From positions 45,352,240 to 45,416,239 of the forward strand of contig NC_034009.1 in NCBI RefSeq assembly GCF_000346465.2: a stretch of DNA of 64,000 nucleotides, given 5' to 3'. The notes below the pieces were generated by a model that was given only the letters and a program-made list of their open reading frames with translations, was not told the DNA's origin and ran no database searches. Of this stretch, positions 12,364 through 24,600 are shown piece after piece (position 1 is the first letter of the stretch; every line of letters begins with the position of its first letter). A program made the translations under genes and the position numbers. The DNA is from Prunus persica (taxonomy: Eukaryota; Streptophyta; Magnoliopsida; Rosales; Rosaceae).

Positions 12364-13930
12364 TATTGAGGCCCAAAAATCCAGGGTTGGGCCCAAATAA
12401 ATTCTTGGCTCAACGCAATGCTTTGTTAAGAAAAAGACCCGATTTGGAGCACGCGAAAGTTCGTCATTCATGCTCGCACAAGTCATGACCCACGTGCTAT
12501 GCCAAATAAATATGCAATCTATCATGCTAAAAGTTGAAATAAGCATTGGCTTTACGAGCCCAAGCTAATTATCCCGTCATGCGTCATATCCTTCTTCAAA
12601 GCGACAAAATTCAAGCACGCCAAGCGACATGCAATGCCAAGCGGAAAATCATTATTATTACACATAGCCACGCTACAAGTTTAAGTGGGCCCAAGCCATG
12701 CAAATTCCCAGGGCTTGCTTGAGTGGGTTGTGGTATGGATAGTTACGAGCTTTCATGAGGTCCATTGATGAGCCGAGAAATGGAAGTTTTGGGCTGCTTA
12801 GGAGCCCCAAAACTCCAGCCCATTTCCTGAGCCCAAATATGTGGGTAAGCATAAAAGAGAGAAGAATTAGCCCAATACTTTAGAAAAATTAACCCATCAC
12901 CTTAGGAAGGCCCAAATAGCCCAAGTGGCTTAGAAAAATCCAAAAAATCTCCAGCACATGGTTTGAAATGAAACCACGATAAAAAACTAGGAGATGTTTA
13001 TACGCTTAGAAAGCTAGGAGACTCCAGCACATGGCCAAAGACAAACAAAATGCATGCCATCAACAAAACCAAAGGAAATTTGTACGTGTAGGAGAAAAAC
13101 CCATTAGGCAAAAGCTCTATCCATTCTCCTTTCCTCTACAAGCTCTAATGGGGAAACCAAGAAGAAAAGCAGGAGGCGCCTCGTCCCCATGGGAAGGTCT
13201 AGCCTCACAAAAAACCTTGGAACCCCAAAGAGCTTGTGACCCATCCACTTTGGTTAAAGAAATTTCACCAAAAAGGAGTGAATGGAAAGAAGCAAAGGAA
13301 AAGTGGGAATGGAGGATTGATAGAATTAGGGTTCTAAGTGCCTATAAAATGAAGCTTCCTCTACCCAGCAAAGATCATCATCCAGAATGCGACCAAGCTT
13401 TGTCAAGCAACTGAAAATTCACTCAATCCACATCCAGAGAGCAAGCTTCCTTTCTTGCTTCCAAAACCCAACAATTTCGAGCCCTATTCCTCCATCTCCT
13501 CCCCTTTTCTCTTATGTTAAAACATTCCAGAGCTTGACAGATTTTTTGTCAAGCTGCTGTAAACTATTCAACACACCCATTATACCCCCATCTCTCTCCC
13601 TCTTCAACAAACCCTCTTAGAATCCATTCCCCCTTTCCTTAGAACCCCTGTCTCTCATAAGAACCCACAACTTTCTCTATTTATGCTAAACTCATGATGG
13701 TTTTGCTCTCATGCCATAAGCTTCTCATGCCAAGCTAAGAATCTACCTGTAAGCAGTTGTGGTTTTTGTTGGTGAAGATAACCAGGATGCTTCTTAAGGC
13801 TTCACTACCATTTCGAAGCATTCTTGGGGCTTGATTCTTGAACTCAGGCACATGGGGTAATTTCACCTGTTTCTCTTTTTCGGCAGCCCAAGCCCATTCT
13901 TCAGGCTGCTGGAATAAAAAGATCCCTACA
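12364..13930 (+). mobile_element. Solo LTR (1567 bp) of an LTR retrotransposon
   Basis: The block is bounded by the 5-bp direct repeat GAGAG (12359-12363 and 13931-13935). It starts TATTGAGG and ends CCCTACA; the expected TG start seems to have mutated to TA. Within it, a TATA box (CCTATAAAATGAAG, about 13341) precedes a pyrimidine-rich leader, as in the U3/R part of a plant LTR. There is no internal domain, primer-binding site or second LTR, so it is most simply a solo LTR left by recombination. The open frames inside (13031-13620) show no domain. Confidence 0.6.
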
Positions 13931-13935
13931 GAGAG

Positions 13936-14638
13936 TTCAATTTTTTCTTCTTCTTTATTTTTCGTGGGAATATTTGCCTTTGATCTATCTCATTATCTTG
14001 AGTGCTACTAAATTATGTTATTGCACACATTATTTATCATAGAGAATTGCATGTTGAGTTGGAGAGGTCTTGGTAATTGCTTCATTTTTCAAAACAACAC
14101 TTTACATGAATACTACCACCTCTCTTACTACTATACCCATAAAACTTTGTTTGAAATTGTTGTTCTAGTTAGCAAAGAGATTGCAAAATCAACATCTTGC
14201 ATTTTTCTTACAACGAGTAAGAAATAATCTTAGCCTCTCAAGTTCTTTCATAATTAGTAAAATGTGGAATGGGAAAAATATGAATAAAACACGTATGTCT
14301 TTTATTCGGCAAAATTTTGGCAAGTTACAATTGAAAAGTTTGGCCACTATATAATATTTTTATTCAATAATATGTAAAAATTATGTTCATAATATGTGAA
14401 TTTTGTGTGTATTATTGAAAATTTTGTAAAGAATACGTGTTTTAAACATGAAAAAATACGTATGTATAGAAAAAAAATTATTTAAAAAAGAAGAAGATCT
14501 CAATGTATAATTAAAGAGTATAGCCGCGTGGCTGTACTATTTATTTAAAAAAAACCCCAACATAGCCGCTGGCAGTAGTCTTTATTACAAAGTATAGCCG
14601 AGCGGATATACTATTATATATATGTCCTTATTTTTTGT
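13936..14638. other. A+T-rich intergenic DNA
   Basis: No gene recognised. It includes three imperfect copies of an ATAGCCG(C/A)G-type motif at about 14520-14610, just left of the foldback element. Confidence 0.6.
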
Positions 14639-15422
14639 GGCTTATTATTACAAAACGTCCCTAAGGTTTATGAAACTATCAGATTGCATCCTTAATGTTT
14701 TTTTTTTTGTCATTCGTGGTTCTCAAGGTTAGTATGCATGATCACAAATGGTTACTGCCGTTAGGTTCCGTCAAAAACTCCTTTAGTTTGCTGATGTGAT
14801 ATATATGTATATCACAAAACATCCTTGAGGTTCACATATCTATCACAAATGGTCCTTATGAAATTTTTTAATTTTTTAAATTAAAAATTCATAAAATTTT
14901 TGTTTTCTTTTTAAAATTTTATGAATTATAATTATTTTAAAAACTATATTAAATTTTAAATACATGTGACACTATATTATTGTAAATGTTGGCTCCATAT
15001 ATATGCCACATCAACAAACTAATGAAGTTTTTAAAAAATAATTTAAAATTCATAAAATTTAAAAATGAAAAAAACTAAAGGTTTAAGGTTCATAAATGGT
15101 CCTCAAGATTAAAATCTTTCTATAAATGATTTTTTCATTTATAAATAATTTTAAAAAGAAAATCAAAATTTTATGAATTTTAAATTAAAAAATAATAAAA
15201 ATTTATAGAGACCATCTGTGATAAGTGTGTAAACCTCAGAGATGTTTTGTGATATATATGTATGCTACGTCAGCAAACTAACAGAGTTTTTGACAGAATC
15301 TAACGACAGGGACTATTTGTGATTGCACATACTAACCTTGAGGACCATAAGTGACATTAAAAAAATTAAAGATGCAATCTGATAGTTTCGTAAACCTTAA
15401 GAACGTTTTGTGATAATAAACC
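14639..15422. mobile_element. Foldback (long terminal inverted repeat) element, 0.78 kb
   Basis: The left arm (14639 to about 14880) is the inverse complement of the right arm (about 15190-15422). Shared blocks include GAAACTATCAGATTGCATC, ATCACAAATRGT, GTCAAAAACTC and TATCACAAAACAT. The middle is A+T-rich with further short inverted blocks. There is no coding capacity. A clear target duplication was not found; both flanks are T-rich. It lies immediately upstream of MLH1, ending about 235 bp before its ATG. Confidence 0.75.
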
Positions 15423-15656
15423 ATTTTATTTTATTACGAGTATTGCCGCTTAAAGAAAGAATATTCAGTAATCTAAATCCCACTTGTTCCGCTGCGGTTA
15501 TACTCGTAAAAAGTATATTTTTCAGGTGGGATTAAAATATTTTTCAATTCAGGCTTTGTCGGTGTGTCGTCTGGGAAATTTGGCACTCCCGAACTTTGCA
15601 GGCAGCTCATCAAGCTGTTGGGGGCACACTGATAAGAGAGAGTCCAGCGACCGAAA

Positions 15657-18600
15657 ATGGAAATGGAAATTGAAGCAGAAGAAGAGCAAGTCCAGATGGA
15701 GCCGCCCAAAATTCACCGCCTAGACGATTCTGTAGTGAACCGAATCGCCGCCGGCGAGGTTATCCAACGCCCTGTCTCCGCCGTCAAAGAGCTCGTTGAG
15801 AACAGTCTCGACGCCTGCTCCTCCTCCATAAACGTCGTCGTCAAGGACGGCGGCCTCAAGCTCATCCAAGTCTCCGATGACGGCCACGGCATCCGCGTTA
15901 GTCTTCTTACTGCTTCTTCTCTTTCTCACATTTTCTGCTTGGTTCTCGGGAATCTTTTTCTTTTCATTTTTTTTCATAAATATTTCAGAGTTTCTTCTGC
16001 TTCATTACGAATTAACGATTTTCTTTTACTCCAGTATGAGGACTTGCCCATACTCTGTGAGCGGCACACGACGTCGAAATTGTCGACGTTTGAGGATTTG
16101 CAATCGATAAAGTCGATGGGGTTTAGAGGAGAAGCACTTGCGAGCATGACTTATGTAGCTCATGTTACTGTGACAACGATTACCAAGGGCCAGTTGCATG
16201 GTTATAGGTATGTGCATTACCTGTTTGATGAAATGACTGGCTAGTAATTTGTTAGGTTGCTGACAAAATATTTGTTCACAGGTAGAAATGGAAATGGCAT
16301 AGCCTTTTGAGTTTTCCATATAATGATTGAATTTTTAAAGTTATAATTTCGTGGGTTCAGGGTATCTTATAAAGATGGAGTCATGGAGCACGAACCAAAG
16401 GCGTGCGCTGCTGTAAAAGGAACTCAGATAATGGTATGGAAAACATTTGGGGTTGGGTTTTCTGTAGTCTCTCATTTTTAGAAATCAGAGCAGTTTATAA
16501 GTTCAGACTGTGAAACTCATACACCGATTGCCTTAAACGAAAGAAAAACAAGTGGTCATTTTGCTGGTCATTAAATGTTTGGCCAATGTGGTTTAATGGG
16601 ATAAAATTACTTTTTATATTTTGGTGCAATGGGATGAAATTAGCTTTACTTGTGAATTAAGCGGTCGTGTGTTGTCAGGTTGAAAATTTATTCTATAACA
16701 TGACTGCTCGGAGGAAGACACTGCAAAATTCTGCTGATGATTATTCAAAGATTGTAGATGTGTTAAGCCGGTTTGCCATTCATCATATGAATGTTAGCTT
16801 CTCCTGCAGAAAAGTAGGTTTCCGTTTCACCAACTAATGAAAGTTTTCTTTCTTACTTCACTTATCGTTTGCATGGCTAGAACTTACTCCAAAATCACGA
16901 TTAAAGCTTTTTGAGCTGCTATTATTATCAGCATGGAGCTGCTAGAGCAGATGTTAATTCTGTTGCCACAATATCAAGGATTGATGCAATTCGTTCAGTT
17001 TATGGGGTGTCAGTTGCTCGCTGTCTGATGAAGGTAGAAGCTTTGGATAAAGATCCTTCTAGCTCAGTTTTCCAGATGGAGGGGTTTATCTCCAATTCCA
17101 ATTATGTAGCGAAGAAGATAACCATGGTGCTTTTTATAAATGGTATGAACTATTCGTGCAGTGCCATATCAAGACAAGAAACTTCCAATGTCAAAATTAT
17201 CAAATTTACAAACTAAAACCAGAAAGGTTTTTGTAGAATTACTTTGTATTAAGTTGGGTCAGATTGGGTAAACCAGCTCATTAAACCAAATTCAAACACA
17301 TGGTTTCCAATGCTAATGTTGCAAACTGGAAGTGAGCTGAGCTCTAAGACTCAAACCAACATTCATCCCTACTATTTCCTTATTCAGCAAATTGTTTTCT
17401 GGGACTTCTCTCTAGATGATAACCTATTATATTTCTCTTTCTAAATTTGAGCCCAAGTGGCAAAGAGTTTATTGAATGTCCTTGAGGGATTATTTATTAT
17501 TATTAGTTTTTGTAATTTCCCTTTTTCTTTTAGCTGTGGAGGAAGGAGTTTAGTCGGTTGGGTGGCAGTGTCTCAGGTCATAAGACAAAGGTGGTTATGT
17601 GTTAATGCTTCCATTGCTAAAAAAGGTTTTCAGGTCTTTGCTTTTTTACTTGAAAGTATGACCTTTCACCCTTCTTGACCTGATAGGATGAGATGGTGGT
17701 TAGATTGACATAGGGAATTTTCTCATAGATGTCATATCAAGGTTATGAGATACTCCATCTCTTTGTTTTTTCATAACCATCTTCTTGGATTTGGAAGGTT
17801 AACATGCCTTCTAAGGTGTATGTTTGCGATATGCACTTAAGTCCATAAAAACTAGATGAACCTATTAGATTTTGTAAAAGAAGCAATATATGATTCTGGA
17901 AGTTAAAGACCATGTATGTTCAGTCAATTGGATATTCTACTCTCGAGCTTTCCTAGTCTTGTAATGCGTAGTAGTTAAATACAAGTAAACAGCTTAATCA
18001 ACAAACCAGGAAAAGGGACAAAGCAAGACTTGTTTAAGCTTCAGCCGTTGGGATATTCTGTGCTGGAGCTTGACTAGTCTCTTCTCTGAAAAGAGAAAAT
18101 TAGAGCTTGGAGACAGATGTAGTGCGCTTTTAACAAACATCCCTGAAATTAAATCAGCCAAAATCAGAAGCTGTTTAGCGATCTTATTATCTTGATGAGG
18201 ATTTCAGTGTTTGTCAGACAACATGTTAGTCTAATTATTCAATCACAGTTAGATGGCTACATGGTTTATGATTTGGATGATTGTTTGTGAGGATGATCCT
18301 TGGATAGGACCTAAAAATTGGACTGCTCAAATATTCTTGTATATATTTACATATATGCAAAATGTATAATACATATATGTGATAGGTTTTGTCATTTGTA
18401 TGTGAAAATTAACTAGGGACTACCTAATTTACTTTCTTTATTACTTTATTTATAAGCCTGAAGGTCTATTATGCGATTTTTACCTTTTAAGTCCACCAAT
18501 AATTATGTCTTCTTGTTCGTTTTTGTTTTGTTTTTTGACTTATATTTATATTCTATTTTATTTCGAAAGTACAGACAGATTGGTGGATTGTACTGCATTG

Positions 18601-21600
18601 AAGAGAGCTCTAGAAATTGTTTATGCTGCAACATTGCCAAAAGCATCAAAACCCTTCATATACATGGCAATTATATTACCACCTGAACATGTTGATGTCA
18701 ACGTTCACCCAACGAAGAGAGAGGTATGCATTAGTTTTAGGTTTGTGATTTTTAAATCCTGGTTTCTGATATATATATATATATATTTTATACCAAGCAA
18801 AATAGGCTCAATTGTTGGTAAGGGCATCACATCAAAAACTTCATATCTATGTAAGGCATTTGAGATGTAAAATTGAATTTTACATCCGAACCATTACTTC
18901 ACTTAATTTCCATAAAATATATATCTATTGGATTTTCCATAATTGAAGTGGCAACAAGAGTTGGAGATGTCGTTGTAAGACCATTTCAAGTATCCTGTTC
19001 TGTAAAGTCCAAACTTGGTTTCTGTCTAATATTCTGTAAACAAGTAACTTTTCTGTCTGTCAGTGCTTGGATCATGTGTTGCATACGGACATCTCATTAA
19101 CCAGCTTCTGCCTATCCACAAGGGCTTTACTGGCTATTCCTTTTTAACAAACACCTTATATTCCTGTATGAAAAATACTAGGAGATAGCGGAACACCCTG
19201 AGATTTTCCTGCTTCTTATTTATTTATATATCATCTATTATTGGAACAGCTGGTGTAGAAAGTTCTTACTAACCTCTATAATACCAAATATATCTGCATT
19301 CTTATTGAAAAAGAAACTCTTTTGATATGCAGGTAAGCCTTCTGAATCAGGAAATCATCATTGAAAAGATACAGTCGGTGGTTGAATCAAGGTTGAGAAG
19401 CTCCAATGAGACACAAACATTTCAGGAACAGGTATTGTTAGCAAAAGCTGCTGATGGTTTCCAGTATGTGGAGAAAGATATCTGTTTCTTAGAAGTTGGT
19501 AAAAAATTCGTAGTCTTTGCCCCTCCCTTTCTAAGTATATGTGTGTGTATATATATATACACACACTAGAAGCATCATAAACATTCCATGCAGGTTCTAT
19601 ATGAATTTATAGGAAGTTACAGTAGGCGAGAGAAGGTTAGTTAGTTAAAGATCGAATAATGTTAATTACCATAACAACCTTAATTTTTAGTTTAATTATT
19701 TAAAATGTTTAATGAAATAATAATGACAAAATTGATACTTACCTTATCGTGGTTGACAATGAGTCTTCTCTTATTAAATGTAGTTATATATATTACCATG
19801 GTTGACAAAGAGCCTTCTCTTAATAATAGTATTTAGGCAAAAAGTCACTTTTGGTCCCTGTAATTTATCACTTTTACCACTTAGGTCCATGTGGTTTCAA
19901 TTTGATCAATTTTGTCCATGTAGTTTGAATTCCAAGCAATTCAAGGACAATCCCTAATTTCTGTCAAATTAAGAGGGCATTTCGGTCCAATCTTGCAGCC
20001 CCTCCCCAACCACCTGATCCGATCCCTCCTCCTCTCCCGACCCAACCTCCTCCTCCTAACTCAACCTACTCCCCACCCTCTAGCCACGACCCAACCACCC
20101 CGACAACAACCTTATCCCTTCCCTCCCCCTCCCGACCCAACATCCTCCACCACCACCTTTTTCCTCACTCGTATCAAACTCCAAAACCTAATTCCATGCA
20201 TTCCCCTAAACCTCTCCTCATGAATCCAAATTTCCAAAAACAAAGCCAGACTTTAAGACTAAAAAGTGACAATTGTTTATTCAAGATTGGAGGTAATGGA
20301 CTTTGAGACTTGAAAGCATAAGAAGAGCTACATAGGGCCTGCTGGGTTGGCTGTGGAGTGGTTGGGGAGGTGATGCAAGATTGGACCGAAATGCCGCTCT
20401 TAATTTGACAAAAATTGGGGATTGTCCTTGAATTGCTTGAAATTCTAACTACAAGGACAAAATAGATCAAATTGAAACAACAGGGACCAAAAATGACTTT
20501 TAGCCTTGTATTTATATACATTTGTATGGAAATGCATATGTACGGAATTCCTCAGCGCAGAGGATGGAGTTTGTATCGATAATGTTGTTAATGTATTGAT
20601 AACACGTTGATACGTTTTGCTATTGACTTGTTATAGACACCTTATCGACACCACATTCACATTAACAGACCTTTAAAGGATGGGCGTCCAGCAGAGAGGG
20701 GACTGTACATATGTACATATACAATTTTTCTATGATGCAGTTAACCATAAGTCTGGGTCACCATTTTTTGCCTTGCTGGTTGACCTCCACTGTACATGCC
20801 GATCAAGCGGCAGTTAAGACTTAAGACTTAGACTAAGATTAGAAAAGTCAGTGAAATAGACAGCTGAAATTGCCAAAATTAAAAATACGGGACGATATTG
20901 GAAAATGACTTAATCTTGTGATGGTTTCAGTTAAAGATGCTTGCTGTGGTGAATAATTTTTTTTTTCCTCATATGAAATGCATGTTGGTTTGTGAAGCCA
21001 ATGGATGCCTCGATAAATACTTGGAAGCTTTGTATGGCTTACTTTTGTATGTTTTCCCTTACTAAACAATGTATACTAGAAACCAGCCCGGTTGTTGCTT
21101 CATGGAAATTCTTGTTTTCTACATATAGAGGGAATCTGCATTTATTCTTTTATATCTGTTTTCCCACTCTAACCAGGCATGTGGTGCTTTTAGTTTGGCA
21201 CCATTTCTGGAGCCCTATCTTCAAATGAGTACTGCTCTCTAAATTGTGCATTTTCTTGGCATCTTTTGTCTCATCGACATTACAGGCAGTCAAACCAACT
21301 CCATCCTGCCAAATGGTTTCAAGCAATGATTCAAATCGGAACCCCTCACCATCTGGTAAGTCCAAATTCCTTACTTTAGTAGATTGTGTTCAAAGTTCAT
21401 ATCTTTTGTTGGTTTCATAATCTTGGCATATTCAATTAACAGCATATATGGTATAGTTCTGAATTCTGAAATGTTTATTAGTGTTATATTTTTAGCAGGG
21501 TCAAAATTACAAAAGGTACCAGTGCATAAAATGGTTAGAACAGATTCATCGGATCCTGCTGGAAGGTTGCATGTTTACTTGCAACCAGAATCTTGTGGCC

Positions 21601-24600
21601 ATCTTGAAAGGAATACTAGCTTGACTGCTATTAGGTAGGATTCTTACATAGTCCTTGAACAGTCAGTTTAATATCTTGTACTGGCTCAGTTGTTAAGCCG
21701 CACCTAGCGATGTTGTTCCACTTGTGTGATGTGTGCTAAGACAGTTACTATTGAGCATTGCGAGAATTAGATTATCTTATTAGCATACTTCATTCTGTCC
21801 ACCCTTTTCTTTTACCTCCTTTTTGTTCTATTGTTTTTTGTAACTTTCCAATTTTGAGAATGGGTCAGTTCTTCCCTCTTGAGCCTTCAGAGGGGTGGAT
21901 GATTTTGCTTGTAGAGCAGAAGATGGGAGGAACTCTTGTCTTTGTTTCAGCTGAGGGGTAGTGTGATACGTTGACATTGCCATAGAAACTTAGCTACCAG
22001 AGACTGATTCTGAGAAATAGGGTGGCAAATGTGTGAAGTTAGTTCTAATTTTACTTCAATTTTTGGGACACGGGGGAGGGGGGTCTGTTGCTCTTTGTTG
22101 TCATTCTCGTTTTACTGGGTGAAAATGTTATGAGAGCGATTGGAAGGGGATAATATTATTTTTAATGTCTCTTTTTTTTGGGTATCTGAATGTGCTCTCT
22201 TATTAATGTAAGATAATCTGGGTTTGTTCTATCCTCTCCAAATATTTTTAATTTTTTCCCCATTATGTTCCCAAAGAAATTTGATATTCAATCCATTAAT
22301 TAACTGATTTATAATCTGTGTATTTACTTGTGTTTGTATGTAAAATTTGAAATGATAGATCTTCTGTTAGACAAAGAAGAAATCCGAAGGAAACTGCTGA
22401 TCTGACCAGCCTTCAGGAGCTTATAGATGAAATTGATCGCAATTGTCATTCTGGTCAGTTTGCAACCAAATTAATTGATCTGTTCTATGGTGGATACTTT
22501 CTTTTGGTAGCTAAAAGTAGCTGATGCTTTATGGTTTTCGTTTGTAGGTCTTCTGGACATTGTGAGACACTGCACCTATATTGGAATGGCAGATGACGTC
22601 TTTGCATTGCTTCAGCATGATACTCATCTTTACCTTGCAAATGTAGTGAACTTGAGGTAATCATCCTGTTGCTTAAATATATTATACACAAATGGTTCTT
22701 GTGGTTTACCTCATAAGTCAAGGTAAAGCCCTTTGTTTTGCTTTTGGTAAGTATCCCTCTGTGGTCTATATCCATTACCAAACTTAGTAAATCGCTATAT
22801 TTCTGTTATTTGTGCAGGGGTATTATGGTCATTTTGTCAAGGGATGTTGGTAAACTTAAAATGAGCTCTAATTAGTGGTGTGCACAACCAATTGGATAGC
22901 TTACCGAAAATAATTTACCCTAGATATTATTCCATTGGTAAAAAAAACCAAATTTCATTCCTGCACTAGTCGCTGACGTGCCCACTGTGCAAAATATGGA
23001 TGTCTGTTTCGATTTCGTGACAGTACAGAAGAACCAACCTGATTTTCCTCTCCCCCTAAGGTACAAACGATCTCGTTGTGACCGTGAAGCACATCTGCAG
23101 ATGCATATTCTCCCAGAACAGGGTTTTAACTTTTAAGACCCAAAATAGAGGAAAAATAGGAGATGGCCATGTCAAAATGGGGCCAATCACATCTATTTAT
23201 TTATATTATAAGTATTTACTTGACCAACAAAAAAACCGATGGAGGTAAAACAATAATAATAAAGCTGAAATGCTAAATGATAAGGGGTCTTCTCTTCAAT
23301 TGTTGTCTGCTTTTATAGATCTTCTATGAAGAATCTTTGAAGACAAGGGATTGATATAGAATTAGATTTGGTGTTTCCATGTGGGTGTCGTTGTTTAAAC
23401 CCTTTAAAGATGTTTCTTTCAGTGTCATTCATCTTGACTGGTCTGCAGTTCTGTTAAAGGTGTGGCTGCATGCATCTTTTTTTTGGATGTGGCCTAATAG
23501 TGCCTTGTTCTTTCTTTCTTTTGTTTTTTGGTTACAGGTGTTTGTTTTATGTGGACTTTGTACTTTGCATCCCTCTTTCAATGAATTTTTGGTCCTATGG
23601 TTTCTCATGATCAGTTCACTTATATCTATTTCTCAATGAAATTTCAGCAAAGAGCTCATGTACCAGCAAGTTCTGCGTCGGTTTGCCCATTTTAATGCTA
23701 TACAAATAAGTGAGCCAGCCCCAGTGAAGGAGTTGATCGTGTTGGCACTAAAAGAGGGCAATTTAGATCCAGAATGCAGTGAGAATGTTGAGCTGAACGA
23801 GAAGATTGCAGAGGTAATTTACTTGCTTTCTTGAATTTGATTCCCTTAATTTAAAAAAAAAAAAATCATATTTATGTCTCTTTTGAGGAAATTCAGAACC
23901 CCTCCCTCCTAATCATAGGGAAGTTTCTTATTAAACCCTTCTTTAATAATCCATTACTTGCTAACAGATTTGACTTGCAGTACAGTTGCATGTGATTTTC
24001 ATGGCCAAAATAGTAATAAGCCTATAAATTAATAAATTAATTAAAAATAAAACAGAGAAAAACAAGATAACCCCACCACCATTAGAGCAGGGACTCAAGT
24101 ATCGGCGTACACGTTTTAAGAGAATGCAGACATCTTACCCCTGGCTGCAGTTCAACCCTGGATGCAGTTCAATGATGAGAACTTTCCAATCTTAGGCCCT
24201 TCTTCAAGCATAATATCATATCCCAAACTCGTGGGTCTGAAAATGATTGGGCAAATGTCCAAGCCTCCTGGACTGAGCAGTGCCTCAATATAGTAGGGAG
24301 GAAGCCATAATAGGGGTTTAATTTTCTGATTCCAGATCCACTAGCTCAGGATATTAACATAAGAGACCCTACGGAGCAACAAAAAAAAAAAGAATCAATC
24401 TTTAGTCTTTTCCTTCGCCACTGCCAAGTCCTCACTGCACCAATTCCTCAACTTGCACAAAAACTGTTATAGAGCGAGCATCACTTAAGATCATAGCTTA
24501 GTAGTGGTAGGGTAACTACCCCTCAACCATCAACTAGGCGTGAAAATGTTAAATATTAGTGTTGATGGGAATATTTTTCACATATAATAGTAGTACTTTT

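Noticed and set aside
13031..13620. Open frames of 127 and 77 codons
   Set aside because: They lie inside the solo LTR and are non-coding LTR sequence.
20174..20521. 115-codon minus-strand frame
   Set aside because: It spans the arm and centre of a foldback element and has no domain.
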